Assembly: GCF_004217095.1 (NCBI RefSeq)
Contig: NZ_SHKO01000005.1
Span: 1-64,000, forward strand
Reading direction: 5' to 3'
Origin: Advenella incenata
GTDB taxonomy: Bacteria; Pseudomonadota; Gammaproteobacteria; Burkholderiales; Burkholderiaceae_B
Length of the DNA: 64,000 nt
The notes under the pieces are model-generated. The model was not told the origin of the DNA. It did not search any database and worked only from the letters and a program-made list of their open reading frames with translations. Below are positions 26,240 through 35,078 of this stretch, in pieces. Every line of letters starts with the position of its first letter. The first letter of the stretch is position 1. Made by a program: the position numbers and the translations under genes.

Positions 26240-26923
26240 ATGCAACCTACTACCCCCGAAGAGATGTCGATTATCTCGCTGATCATCAACGCGAGCTTAC
26301 CCGTACAAATCATCATGCTGATTCTGGTGATCATCTCGGTCCTATCCTGGACCTATATCATCAGCAAGCGAATTGCCCTCAAACGCGCGCGCAATCAGAC
26401 ACGGGAATTTGAAGATGCATTCTGGAAAGGCGGAGACCTGACCACGCTGCACCAATCCATCGCCCAGAACAGTGAGCAGGAAGGCCCGCTGGCCCGTATT
26501 TTTGAATCTGGCATGGATGAGTTCCTTAAAGCACGCCGCAACGGCGTCAAGGAAGCCAATGCCCTGCTCGAAGGCCCTAACCGGGCGATGCGCGCGACTT
26601 ATCAGCGCGAACTGGATGCGATGGACTCCAATCTGAACTTTCTGGCCTCGGCCGGTTCAGTCAGCCCCTACATTGGCCTGCTGGGCACGGTCTGGGGGAT
26701 CATGCATTCATTTATCGGCCTGTCCGGCACTGCCCAGGCAACGCTGGCAGCGGTAGCGCCCGGCATTGCCGAAGCCCTGATTGCGACGGCCATCGGCCTG
26801 TTCGCCGCGATTCCTGCTGTCTTGGCCTACAACCATTTTTCGAATGACATTGACAAAATGGCCAGCCGTTTCGACAGCTTTATTGACGAATTTCTGAATA
26901 TTTTGCAACGCCAGGTTCGCTAA
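26240..26923 (+). CDS. tolQ: TolQ proton channel subunit
   Basis: A 227-residue inner-membrane protein of the ExbB/TolQ/MotA family with three transmembrane segments (about 20-42, 135-157, 170-195). The conserved second and third helix region reads ASAGSVSPYIGLLGTVWGIMHSFIGL and IATAIGLFAAIPAVLAYNHF. With TolR it uses the proton gradient to drive TolA. The ATG at 26240 gives the family's usual length (about 230); longer in-frame starts overlap ybgC. Confidence 0.96.
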   Translation: MQPTTPEEMSIISLIINASLPVQIIMLILVIISVLSWTYIISKRIALKRARNQTREFEDAFWKGGDLTTLHQSIAQNSEQEGPLARIFESGMDEFLKARRNGVKEANALLEGPNRAMRATYQRELDAMDSNLNFLASAGSVSPYIGLLGTVWGIMHSFIGLSGTAQATLAAVAPGIAEALIATAIGLFAAIPAVLAYNHFSNDIDKMASRFDSFIDEFLNILQRQVR

Positions 26924-27363
26924 TGGCCAGAATACAAAACCGCCGCGGTCGCGGGCGCCGCATGAAAAACGAGATGAACGTCGTGCCGTATATCGACGTG
27001 ATGCTTGTGTTGCTGGTCATTTTCATGGTGACCGCTCCCATGATCACGCCAGGCCTGATCAACCTGCCTTCGGTCGGCCAGGCATCCGCCGTGCCGGCCA
27101 CCCCGGTGGAAATTGAAATGTCCGAGAGCGGCGAAGTCAAAGTGCGCCAGCGCACCGCCGGCAAGAACTTTCAAACAATAGACAAAGCCAACATTGTGGA
27201 AGAAGTCAAAGCGCTGGTTGAGCCCGACAGCCCGGTCGTGATCGCTGCCGACGGCAAAGTGCCGTACGAAGAAGTCATGAAGGTTATGGACACGCTGCGC
27301 GGTAGCGGACTGACGCGCCTGGGCCTGCTGGTCAACCAGAAATCCACAGACGGCAAAAAGTAA
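26923..27363 (+). CDS. tolR: TolR
   Basis: A 146-residue ExbD/TolR protein. The single transmembrane segment carries the proton-coupling aspartate in NVVPYIDVMLVLLVIFMV (Asp about residue 26). The periplasmic remainder forms the dimeric peptidoglycan-binding domain. It overlaps the tolQ stop by one base (TAATG), so the two are coupled. Confidence 0.96.
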   Translation: MARIQNRRGRGRRMKNEMNVVPYIDVMLVLLVIFMVTAPMITPGLINLPSVGQASAVPATPVEIEMSESGEVKVRQRTAGKNFQTIDKANIVEEVKALVEPDSPVVIAADGKVPYEEVMKVMDTLRGSGLTRLGLLVNQKSTDGKK

Positions 27364-27398
27364 GCCGCCCACACTCATTGTCACCACATCTCAATTTA

Positions 27399-28604
27399 AT
27401 GAAGCACTTCGATAATCCTAACGAATTTTATGATGAAGGAGATAATCGCAAAGGCCTGATCGGCGCGATTATCCTTCATGCTTTGTTAGTGATCGCGCTG
27501 ATCGCCGGGCTGTTCCAGTCCACTGAAGCACCGACCGGCCCAGTGCAACTTGAGTTGTGGACAGAGGGCGAAAACCAGGTGCTGCAACCGCCGGCACAAA
27601 CACGCACGCCGGACCCTGCCGAAGAAGACACACAAAACGAAGAAGAGGAAGCAGCCTCGCCGCCGCCACCGCCCTCCCGGGCCGCCGCGGCAGCCGCTGC
27701 TGCTGCGGCGGCTGCTGAGCAGGCGCGCGCCCAGCAATCGCAACCGACAGACAGCGAACAAGAAGACCCGGATATCGCGCTGGAAAAGAAACGCAAGGAC
27801 GAGGCCCGGAAAAAGGCCAAAGAATTAACCGACGCCAAAGTTCGCGCCCAGGAAGAAGCCAAGGAAGCGGCCAAAGCCCAGGCAGAGGCCAAACGCAAGG
27901 CTGAACAGCAAGCCAAGGCTGAGGCCGAAGCGCAAGCGAAAGAACAAGCACAGGCCAAGGCAGATGCTCAAGCCAAGGCGGCCGCCCAGGCAAAAGCCCG
28001 TGCTGACGCAAAAGCGAAAGCCGATGCCAAGGCTCGTGCCGAAGCCGAAGCCCGTGAAGAAGCCGAGGCCAAAGAAAAAGCACAAGAAGAAGCGTCTGCC
28101 AAGGCGAAAGAAGCGGCAGAGGCAAAAGCCAAGTCTGCCGCCGAGGCCAAGGCCAAAGCAGCTGCCGAAGCCAAGGCAAAAGCTGCTGCAAAAGCGAAGG
28201 CGGACGCCCGCAAAGCGGCACAGGCCAAGGCAAAAGCCGAATCCAAGGGCGATGCCCTGCGCGCAGCCATGCGTGGCGACGTCAGCAGCACGGCCGGTAT
28301 TCGCGGCGGTCAGAGTGATCGCAATCAGGTCGGTGGCGGCGGCGGTAACTCCGGTTACGCCCGACGCGTGCAACAGTGCGTGGAGCCACGCCTGCGATTT
28401 TCCGGCAATCAGCGCCTGCAGGTGACCTATCGCGTCGACTTCGACAGCAGCTTCACCCCAACCGCCGCCAAGATCCTGGTGCGTTCGGGCAATCCGGCAT
28501 TCGACCGTGCGGTGCAGTCAGCCCTTATGGCCTGCAAACCGTTCCCCAAACCCCCTGGCGGCGATTCCTACGTGACCGGCCCGTATCGCTACAACCCGAA
28601 CTGA
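27399..28604 (+). CDS. tolA: TolA
   Basis: A 401-residue protein linking the inner membrane to Pal/TolB. It has an N-terminal anchor (about residues 18-38), then an Ala/Lys/Glu/Gln-rich helical domain (about 75-295) with a run of 13 alanines near residue 95, then a C-terminal TolA III domain (about 310-401; VQQCVEPRLRF, YRVDFDSS, ALMACKPFPKPPGGDSY) with two cysteines. The long low-complexity helix spans the periplasm. I choose the ATG at 27399; an in-frame TTG at 27378 adds seven residues. Neither start has a good ribosome site. Confidence 0.92.
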   Translation: MKHFDNPNEFYDEGDNRKGLIGAIILHALLVIALIAGLFQSTEAPTGPVQLELWTEGENQVLQPPAQTRTPDPAEEDTQNEEEEAASPPPPPSRAAAAAAAAAAAAEQARAQQSQPTDSEQEDPDIALEKKRKDEARKKAKELTDAKVRAQEEAKEAAKAQAEAKRKAEQQAKAEAEAQAKEQAQAKADAQAKAAAQAKARADAKAKADAKARAEAEAREEAEAKEKAQEEASAKAKEAAEAKAKSAAEAKAKAAAEAKAKAAAKAKADARKAAQAKAKAESKGDALRAAMRGDVSSTAGIRGGQSDRNQVGGGGGNSGYARRVQQCVEPRLRFSGNQRLQVTYRVDFDSSFTPTAAKILVRSGNPAFDRAVQSALMACKPFPKPPGGDSYVTGPYRYNPN

Positions 28605-28652
28605 TGTCCACCGGCACAGCGGGGCCGATCGAAAAATCGTGAAACAACATTT

Positions 28653-28684
28653 GCCTGCTCTGCCTCGTCAAAGCAGGCTTTATT
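28653..28684 (+). other. Intercistronic stem-loop between tolA and tolB
   Basis: GCCTGCT (28653-28659) pairs with AGCAGGC (28672-28678), loop of 12 bases, followed by TTTATT. The T-tract is weak. It may be a partial terminator that makes tolB-pal-cpoB expression partly independent of tolQRA. Confidence 0.5.
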
Positions 28685-28696
28685 GATACACTGTCG

Positions 28697-28712
28697 TTAT
28701 TACATTCTGTAA
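28697..28712 (+). promoter_or_regulatory. Palindromic motif in the tolB leader
   Basis: TTATTACATTCTGTAA lies 14 bases before the tolB start and runs into the AGGAG ribosome site. The core TTAC-N5-GTAA is palindromic. The same 16-mer with one change (T to C) occurs at 36575-36590, upstream of an amino-acid receptor gene. It is a candidate operator that would block tolB ribosome or promoter access; the regulator is unknown. Confidence 0.45.
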
Positions 28713-28725
28713 GGAGACCGCAGTC

Positions 28726-30006
28726 ATGACTGCCTCAATCAAAAAGGGAAATGCTGCCATTCCCGCCCGTGCTGTGCAGCGTTATATCGGCATCTTGATG
28801 ACCTGGGCGCTATTTGTTGCCGTCATATTCTATTCTGTTGCCCAGGCCCAGGTAAACGTAGAACTGCGCGGCTCAGGCTCTGCCACTAAGTTCCCTATCG
28901 TTGTGGCCAATTTTGAAGGCCCCAATGGTGCGGAAATTGCTAATATCATTCGTGCTGACCTGACTCGTTCCGGCCAGTTCGAAGTCAAAAGCGCCGGTGA
29001 TCTGACACTGGGCGCCAACGGTACACCCGATTGGGCGGCAATTTCCCAGGCTGGCGGCACAACCGTTGCCTACGGTACGGTCAGCGGCAGCAGCGTCGAT
29101 TATCGTCTGGCTGATGCTGCCCAGCAGGCTCAACTAGACGCCCAGAACATTTCAGAAGCGCAAATGCGCCGTCTTGCCCATAGGGTAGCCGACGCTATTT
29201 ACGAAAAAACAACAGGTGTTCGTGGTATTTTTGCAACGCGCATTGCCTACACCACCGGCCGTCAACTCGTAGTCGCTGACGCTGATGGAGAGGGTCGCAA
29301 GGTCGTTGCAAGTTCGTCTTCTTCACTCATTTCTCCGGCATGGTCTCCTGATGGCACGCGCCTGGCCTATGTGAGTTTTGAGGGGGGCAAACCGATAGTT
29401 TACGTGCAGAACCTGAGTACCGGCGGACGCACAGTAGCAGCCAACTTCAAGGGCAACAACAGCGCCCCTGCGTGGTCTCCGAATGGTAGTCAGCTTGCCG
29501 TGGCGCTAAGTCAGGGTGGTATTTCACAGATTTACCTGGTTAGCGCAGGTGGTGGCTCAAGCCAGCAACGCCTGACAAATTCAGCAGAAATTGACACCGA
29601 ACCGTTCTTTTTCCCTAACGGCAGTGGCATCGTTTTCACCAGTGACCGCGGGGGTAGTGCACAAGTGTATCGAGCCGGTTTGGGAGGGGGTGCAGCCAGC
29701 CGTCTGACCTTCAGTGGATCACAAAATGTTTCGCCAAAAATATCACCAGATGGGTCAAAACTGGTATATTCTAGCTTACGAGGTGGGTCATATGTTATTG
29801 CTATAAGTAGTCTTGGCTCTGGATCTGATCAGGTACTGACTTCTGGCGGCAATGATCTTTCTCCAAGTTTCGCACCTAACGGAATGCAAGTGCTCTACGC
29901 AGCAGGTGGCGGTCTAGGTATCGTCAATGCTGACGGTTCGTTCCAGGCCTCAATACCCTCGTCTGGCAATGTGACTGGTGCGGCTTGGGGGCCGTTTACA
30001 AAATAA
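28726..30006 (+). CDS. tolB: TolB
   Basis: A 426-residue periplasmic protein with a signal peptide (hydrophobic segment about 22-41 after a long basic start), a small N-terminal domain, and a six-bladed WD40-like beta-propeller. Propeller repeats are seen as ISPAWSPDGTRLAYVSFEGGKPIVYV, SAPAWSPNGSQLAV, ISPDGSKLVYSSLRGG and LSPSFAPNGMQVLYA. It binds Pal and TolA. AGGAG precedes the ATG. Codon use towards the 3' end (29750-30000) is noticeably less GC-rich than the start. Confidence 0.96.
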   Translation: MTASIKKGNAAIPARAVQRYIGILMTWALFVAVIFYSVAQAQVNVELRGSGSATKFPIVVANFEGPNGAEIANIIRADLTRSGQFEVKSAGDLTLGANGTPDWAAISQAGGTTVAYGTVSGSSVDYRLADAAQQAQLDAQNISEAQMRRLAHRVADAIYEKTTGVRGIFATRIAYTTGRQLVVADADGEGRKVVASSSSSLISPAWSPDGTRLAYVSFEGGKPIVYVQNLSTGGRTVAANFKGNNSAPAWSPNGSQLAVALSQGGISQIYLVSAGGGSSQQRLTNSAEIDTEPFFFPNGSGIVFTSDRGGSAQVYRAGLGGGAASRLTFSGSQNVSPKISPDGSKLVYSSLRGGSYVIAISSLGSGSDQVLTSGGNDLSPSFAPNGMQVLYAAGGGLGIVNADGSFQASIPSSGNVTGAAWGPFTK

Positions 30007-30038
30007 GTTTATTTTTGACTTTGATAAAGGAAATTACC

Positions 30039-30521
30039 ATGGGTTCTCGCATTGCAAAAACACTTGCCATTGCTAGTTTGGCTGCCACACTGGCAGCGTG
30101 TAGCTCTACTCCTGTAGACGGCACTGCTGGAGCTGGAACAGGCACTTCCAACGCCGTTATGGATCCATTCAACCCTAACAGCCCACTGGCACAGCAACGC
30201 TCTGTTTATTTTGCTTATGACAGCTATGCTGTTGAGCAGCAATACCAGCCCGTTGTTCAAATGCATGCTCAGTACCTGGCGGCTAACGCCAACCAGCGCG
30301 TTCGCATCGAAGGTAACACCGATGCACGCGGCAGCGCCGAGTATAACTTGGCACTGGGTCAGCGTCGTTCTGTTGCAGTTGCCAACCAGCTGACACAACA
30401 GGGTGTAAGCCCTAACCAAATCGAAGCAGTCAGCTTCGGTAAAGAGCGTCCAAAAGCAGAAGGTTCTACAGAAGAAGCCTTTGCTGAAAACCGTCGCGCA
30501 GACATTAACTATCAGCGTTAA
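30039..30521 (+). CDS. pal: Peptidoglycan-associated lipoprotein Pal
   Basis: A 160-residue outer-membrane lipoprotein with lipobox LAAC (signal to about residue 21). The OmpA-like peptidoglycan-binding domain is clear: RSVYFAYDSYAV, then RIEGNTDARGSAEYNLALGQRRSVAVANQL, and ending SFGKERPKAEGSTEEAFAENRRADINYQR. It is anchored by Lgt-dependent lipidation. The start at 30039 has AAAGGA upstream; the longer frame overlaps tolB. Confidence 0.97.
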   Translation: MGSRIAKTLAIASLAATLAACSSTPVDGTAGAGTGTSNAVMDPFNPNSPLAQQRSVYFAYDSYAVEQQYQPVVQMHAQYLAANANQRVRIEGNTDARGSAEYNLALGQRRSVAVANQLTQQGVSPNQIEAVSFGKERPKAEGSTEEAFAENRRADINYQR

Positions 30522-30548
30522 TCCTGCTTTGTAGGTTAAGCTCACTGC

Positions 30549-30574
30549 GCCGCAAACGGTTATGCCGTTGCGGC
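30549..30574 (+). other. Hairpin between pal and cpoB
   Basis: CGCCGCAAACGG and CCGTTGCGGCG pair almost perfectly around TTATG. The T-run after it is short (TTGCTGTTTT). It is likely a stabilising or attenuating stem that lets abundant pal mRNA outnumber cpoB mRNA. Confidence 0.6.
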
Positions 30575-30597
30575 GTTGCTGTTTTAACGGAGTCCAT

Positions 30598-31278
30598 ATG
30601 AAATTGAAGAAATCACATTCCCTGCTCATTGCCTCATCTGCCCTAGTACTCAGTCTGAGTGCCAATCAAGCATATGCGTTTGAAGACGAAGATGCTCGGC
30701 GTGCCATTCTTGACCTGCGCTCCCAGTTAAGACAAAGCCAGCAGAACAACGTCGATCTGACCAATAAAATCAACAACCTGCAACAGCAGATCACGCAACT
30801 GCGCGGTAGCATTGAAACAGCCAATCATCAGACTCGCATGGCCCAGCAATCCAGTCAGCAGGCGGCCAATCCCGATGTCCCACCGTCACCGCAAGTAGGT
30901 GACCCGAACGAGCAGCAAAGCTATGACAGCGCCCTTGATCTGTTCCGCCAAGGCAATTACGCGGAAGCCAGCACAGCGCTGAACCGCTTCGCCCAGCAAT
31001 ATCCGAACAGTCCGCTGACACCAAGCGCCCGCTTCTACGAAGGTAGCAGCCGCTATGCCAACAAGGACTTCAACGGTTCCATACAGGGATTGCAAGCCAT
31101 GGTAGCGGCCTATCCCCGTGACCAGAAAGCCGGGGATGCATTGCTTGTGATTGCTGGCAGTCAGGTAGAATTGAATAACATTGCAGGTGCGAAATCCACC
31201 CTGCAGCGCGTAGTAAACGAATACCCAAATACCCCTGCTGCCGATACAGCCCGGAACCGCCTGGAGCTGTTCCGCTAA
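30598..31278 (+). CDS. cpoB: Cell division coordinator CpoB (YbgF)
   Basis: A 226-residue periplasmic protein with a signal peptide (ending NQAYAFE), an N-terminal coiled coil (about 28-75, rich in Gln/Asn/Leu) and C-terminal TPR repeats (YDSALDLFRQGNYAEASTALNRFAQQYPNSPL and similar, about 105-226). It coordinates PBP1b and Tol activity during constriction. It is the last gene of the Tol operon, with a terminator directly behind. Confidence 0.95.
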   Translation: MKLKKSHSLLIASSALVLSLSANQAYAFEDEDARRAILDLRSQLRQSQQNNVDLTNKINNLQQQITQLRGSIETANHQTRMAQQSSQQAANPDVPPSPQVGDPNEQQSYDSALDLFRQGNYAEASTALNRFAQQYPNSPLTPSARFYEGSSRYANKDFNGSIQGLQAMVAAYPRDQKAGDALLVIAGSQVELNNIAGAKSTLQRVVNEYPNTPAADTARNRLELFR

Positions 31279-31307
31279 GTTGGGGCCCTGATTCCGTTTT
31301 TTACCGA

Positions 31308-31340
31308 AAGGCATCCGGAAGTCGCAGGATGCTTTTTTTA
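31308..31340 (+). terminator. Intrinsic terminator of the Tol-Pal operon
   Basis: GCATCC (31311-31316) and GGATGC (31327-31332) form the stem, followed by seven T (31333-31339). It lies about 30 bases past the cpoB stop and touches the start of the next gene. Confidence 0.8.
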
Positions 31341-31344
31341 TTTG

Positions 31345-32184
31345 ATGACGATGCAAAACGAATACCCGCAACATACGCTCACACTGGCCAATGCCACCAT
31401 TGCCTACCAGGACGCTGGGCAATCGCCCACCTGTCTGTTGCTGGTCCACGGCTCGCTGTGTGATTTTCGTTTCTGGCGCTGGCAACTGCCAGATCTGTCT
31501 GCGGCCGTGCGTGTCATTGCGCCCAGCCTGCCCGGTTATTCGCCAACATCACCCATGCTCGCGGACGCCGGCGCACATTTTTCCATTGACCAGCACACAA
31601 CGGATCTGTTTGCCCTGATGGACCATTTGGGCATTAATCACTTTGCCGTCCTGGGTCACTCTCGCGGCGGACGCATCGCAGCTGAAATGGCTTGCCGACG
31701 CCCTGATCGCGTAACTCATCTGCTGCTGGCTGACCCCGGGCTGGGTTCCGTACTACCTGAAGACAGCATGCCCGCGCTGCCCTATCGCGACCTGGCCCTG
31801 GCTGCCCATGAACGGGGTGACACGGATGCGGCGCTGGAAATCTTTATCGATGGGGTCAGCGGCGCCGGCACCTGGAAACGCATGGTGTCCTGGTTCAAGG
31901 CGATGACCCGGGATCAGGCCGCCACCCTGCCGCTGATCATCCGCGAACCGCTATACGAGCTGAACCCGTCACGGGTCAATGAATACGGGATTCCTGTGAC
32001 ACTGATGGGCGGCTCGGACAGCCCGCCTCCCTTCCCTGCCATTCTGGACGCATTGCAGCAACAGTTTAGCCATGCGACGCGCCATACGTTAACGCCGGCT
32101 TCGCATGGCCTGAACCTGGCCCTGCCTCATGCCTTTAACCAGATCATTCTTCAGGAACTCATTCCAAAAACGCCTGCCCAGTAA
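31345..32184 (+). CDS. Alpha/beta-fold hydrolase
   Basis: A 279-residue soluble hydrolase. The oxyanion region LLLVHGSLCDFRFW (about 32-45), nucleophile elbow VLGHSRGGRIAAEMA (Ser about 109) and a C-terminal His in TPASHGLNLALPH give the standard triad. The substrate cannot be told. It begins right at the Tol-Pal terminator (ATG at 31345 or 31351), without a clear ribosome site. The ClC gene follows by four bases, so the two are probably co-transcribed. Confidence 0.82.
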   Translation: MTMQNEYPQHTLTLANATIAYQDAGQSPTCLLLVHGSLCDFRFWRWQLPDLSAAVRVIAPSLPGYSPTSPMLADAGAHFSIDQHTTDLFALMDHLGINHFAVLGHSRGGRIAAEMACRRPDRVTHLLLADPGLGSVLPEDSMPALPYRDLALAAHERGDTDAALEIFIDGVSGAGTWKRMVSWFKAMTRDQAATLPLIIREPLYELNPSRVNEYGIPVTLMGGSDSPPPFPAILDALQQQFSHATRHTLTPASHGLNLALPHAFNQIILQELIPKTPAQ

Positions 32185-32188
32185 TCGC

Positions 32189-33577
32189 ATGCACTCTCCC
32201 GCACCCAGAATACGCCGTTCCGTCCAGCGAAAAACCAGACAGGCTTTGCGCCTGTCCAAAAAATCCTTACAGCTGCTCCTGATGCTTTGCGGAGCAGCGC
32301 TGGTCGCGCTGGTTTCCATTGGCTTTGCAATGATGGCCGATTACGCGCTGGAGAAAAATCGTGAATGGACCCACGCCTACCCCTATCTGATCTGGTTGGT
32401 CATGCCGCTGGCCTTTGTGTTGTTGCGATGGTGTGTCATGCGCTTTGCCCCTTATTCGGCCGGCAGCGGCATTCCGCAAGTTATCGCCAGCCTGTCACTG
32501 CATCGCGACTCGCCAGGCAAACTGCGGCTGGTTTCGCTGGCGCAGGCGATCTGGAAAATTCCGCTCACATTCCTGGGCCTGTTGGCAGGTGCTTCCATTG
32601 GCCGCGAAGGCCCTTCCGTACAAATTGGTGCGGCAGCGATGCTGGCCTGGGGGCAATGGTGCCAGAAAATCGGCCTGCCCCTTAAAGGATTCAATACACG
32701 GGAGTGGATTGCAGCGGGCGCCGCCGGCGGACTGGCCGCCGCATTCAATGCACCGCTTTCCGGCGTGATTTTTGCCATCGAAGAGATCGGCAAAGGGCTG
32801 GACCTGCGTTGGCAGCGGCTGATATTGCTGGGGGTATTGGCAGCGGGTTTTATTGTCGTTGCGCTCACTGGCGACAATCCGTATTTCGGCACCTTTCATT
32901 CGTCGCCGCTACACGAAAAAATGCTTCTCTGGGCATTGCTGTGCGCCTCTGTCTGCGGTGTCGCCGGCGGCATTTTTGCGCGCCTGCTAAGCAAGGGACT
33001 GGCCGGCTGCGTGCCGTCGGCCCTGCGACATCACGTGCACAATCACCCGTTATGGGTGGCCGCGCTGATGGGCCTGGTCGTGGCGTTTCTGGGCTATCTG
33101 ACAGCAGGCGGCGTGTTCGGCACCAGCTACGATGTCGCTAAAAATGCCCTGATGATGTTACCGCAGGATTCAGAGCATTTCAGCATTACCAAACTGCTGG
33201 CCACCGTAGCCTCATACTGGGCCGGCATTCCCGGCGGCATTTTTACACCGGCCCTGACAACCGGCGCCGGCATCGGCGTGGAGCTGGCCCATTCTGTGAA
33301 CATGCAGGAGGCCCAAAGTGTATTTGTCCTGATTTGCATGGCGGCTTTTCTTGCAGCGTCTACGCAATCGCCTGTCACCGCCTCTGTCATCGTCATGGAG
33401 ATGTCGGGCAGCCAGGCCATGCTTTTCTGGATGCTGCTGGCCAGCCTGGTTGCTACGGTCGTATCAAAGCAGATCTGCCCCCAAGCGTTTTATCATTATT
33501 CTGCCGGACGCTTCCGGCAATTGGCGCTCAGCGAAGATGCGCGGCAGGCCGCCGCGCCTGCCAAAACAGGTTACTGA
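32189..33577 (+). CDS. ClC-family chloride channel/antiporter
   Basis: A 462-residue membrane protein with the ClC selectivity motifs GSGIPQVIA (about 90), GREGPSVQIGA (about 133, carrying the gating glutamate) and GGIFTPALTTGAGIG (about 350). It moves chloride and possibly protons across the inner membrane. No cytoplasmic CBS domains follow, as in ClcA/ClcB types. The start at 32189 follows the hydrolase stop by four bases. The end overlaps the convergent copper chaperone gene by seven bases. Confidence 0.93.
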   Translation: MHSPAPRIRRSVQRKTRQALRLSKKSLQLLLMLCGAALVALVSIGFAMMADYALEKNREWTHAYPYLIWLVMPLAFVLLRWCVMRFAPYSAGSGIPQVIASLSLHRDSPGKLRLVSLAQAIWKIPLTFLGLLAGASIGREGPSVQIGAAAMLAWGQWCQKIGLPLKGFNTREWIAAGAAGGLAAAFNAPLSGVIFAIEEIGKGLDLRWQRLILLGVLAAGFIVVALTGDNPYFGTFHSSPLHEKMLLWALLCASVCGVAGGIFARLLSKGLAGCVPSALRHHVHNHPLWVAALMGLVVAFLGYLTAGGVFGTSYDVAKNALMMLPQDSEHFSITKLLATVASYWAGIPGGIFTPALTTGAGIGVELAHSVNMQEAQSVFVLICMAAFLAASTQSPVTASVIVMEMSGSQAMLFWMLLASLVATVVSKQICPQAFYHYSAGRFRQLALSEDARQAAAPAKTGY

Positions 33578-34125
33578 TCGCTGAACTTGCGGGCAGATGG
33601 CGACTTCAGCGTACACTGAACCGGTATTTTCTTGCCGGTGCCCAGCTCGAAATGGACCGTAATCTGTTGCCCTGCTTTCAGGTCCGCCTTGGGCTTTTCC
33701 AGCATGGCATGATAGGAACCGGGTTTGAACGGCAAGGATTGGCCGGGTTCGATCGTCACGTCTGGCACCATCTCCATGGCTGACATGCCATTTTTTTCGG
33801 TCGTCTCATGCAGCATGCTCATGCCGAAAGCATCGGTTTGTATACCTTTGAGCACCACCGGTTCCGACTTGTCCTCGTTGTTCAGCACAAAGAAGCCGCC
33901 GGACGGCGCAACCTTGGGCAGCAGGCGGATCCAGCAATCATCAACACGCAAATGATCAGAGCCCTTGACGCTGCTCGGCGCGCGCGCTGAGCTGGAGTGC
34001 ATCGCGTGGTTGGCATGAGCGCCGCCGTGGCTACCGCCCTGGTGATCGGCCAGGGCCGGTGTACCAAGCAAAGAGGCTGTCGTGGCGCCCAGTACGACAC
34101 CAGCCAGAACTAATTTTTTCATCAT
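33571..34125 (-). CDS. PCu(A)C-type periplasmic copper chaperone
   Basis: A 184-residue exported protein with a signal peptide ending PALADHQ, a His-rich stretch (HQGGSHGGAHANHAMH, about 28-43), and a DUF461/PCu(A)C domain. The copper motif H-M-x10-M-x21-H-x-M can be traced through MSMLHETTEKNGMSAM and GSYHAMLEKP. These chaperones load copper into cytochrome oxidase and other periplasmic sites, and could serve azurin. ATG at 34125 follows GGAA; a TTG at 34137 is less likely. The partner Sco is not nearby. Confidence 0.88.
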   Translation of the reverse strand: MMKKLVLAGVVLGATTASLLGTPALADHQGGSHGGAHANHAMHSSSARAPSSVKGSDHLRVDDCWIRLLPKVAPSGGFFVLNNEDKSEPVVLKGIQTDAFGMSMLHETTEKNGMSAMEMVPDVTIEPGQSLPFKPGSYHAMLEKPKADLKAGQQITVHFELGTGKKIPVQCTLKSPSARKFSDQ

Positions 34126-34262
34126 TTTTCCAAACAAATAAATAAAAAGGACATATTACGCCAGACAAAAAGACGGTGGCGCGGATCGGTCTCGGTCATT
34201 GCAACCTGAATGATTTAAATCAAACAAAGCCATACACATCAAGCCAATGCGGTCTGTCGCAA

Positions 34263-34952
34263 TCACTTCTGTCGCTCATCACTAATGATATCACTGTAGC
34301 GCTCGACATCCTGCTCATGCGCCTGGTCGATGTCACGCTCCTGCAATGCCTGCACGTACCATTGCTGCATACCCGGCAAGGCCAGCATGTGCGATACATA
34401 ATCGGCAGCAGCCCCCTGCATTGGCAAATCATAGGTCTGGATGCGGAACACGACCGGCGCATACATGGCATCGACGGCAGTAAACGCCGCCCCGCCCAGA
34501 AAGGGTCCGCCAAAACGCGACAAGCCTTGGTTAAACAGCGTATTAATTCGCTCAATGTCTGCCTGCAACTGGGGCGTCACGGTTTGCGGTCTGGCGCGCA
34601 CCGCGCAGTTCATGGTGCAGCGTTCGCGTAAATGGGCAAACCCGGAATGCATTTCGCAGGATGCCGCGCGCGCCCAGGCACGCGCGGCACGATCATCGGG
34701 CCAAACAGCGGCATGCTCCTCGGCCAGATACTCTGCAATGGCCAGGCTATCCCAGATAACCGTTTGCCCATCCTGCAGCACCGGTACTTTTGCGCTGGGA
34801 GAAAAGGCCAGAAACTGTTCTCGTTGCGCCTGCAGATCAGCCTGGAACGGATGCACCTCTTCATCAAAGGCGATACCAAGCTGGCGCAGCAAAATCCAAG
34901 GCCGCAACGACCATGAAGAATAGTTTTTATTGGCAATATGAAGGGTATACAT
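34263..34952 (-). CDS. Glutathione S-transferase
   Basis: A 229-residue protein with an N-terminal thioredoxin-like GST domain (residues 1-80: NYSSWSLRPWILLRQLGIAFDE, then FSPSAKVPVLQDGQTVIWDSLAIAEYL) and a C-terminal helical domain. SPSAKVPVL contains the cis-proline that binds glutathione. The start MYTLHIANKNYSSWS is typical of this GST subgroup. It is a single gene; the substrate is unknown. Confidence 0.92.
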   Translation of the reverse strand: MYTLHIANKNYSSWSLRPWILLRQLGIAFDEEVHPFQADLQAQREQFLAFSPSAKVPVLQDGQTVIWDSLAIAEYLAEEHAAVWPDDRAARAWARAASCEMHSGFAHLRERCTMNCAVRARPQTVTPQLQADIERINTLFNQGLSRFGGPFLGGAAFTAVDAMYAPVVFRIQTYDLPMQGAAADYVSHMLALPGMQQWYVQALQERDIDQAHEQDVERYSDIISDERQK

Positions 34953-35078
34953 GAAACTCAGACTCCCAGACTAAAAAAATGCCGACACGCAACCCACGGG
35001 CCGACACACGATACCTGCCTGCGACGCCAGCACATTTATCGCACTCGCGTCGCTTACAAATGATTTACACGCGCCGAA

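Noticed and set aside
27469-28373. Long open frames antisense to tolA
   Set aside because: They are artefacts of the GCC/AAG-type repeat in tolA; their translations are low-complexity Leu/Arg/Gly or Ala strings.
28653-28684. Strong terminator splitting the Tol operon
   Set aside because: The T-tract is only TTTATT, so I call it a stem-loop that may attenuate rather than a full terminator.
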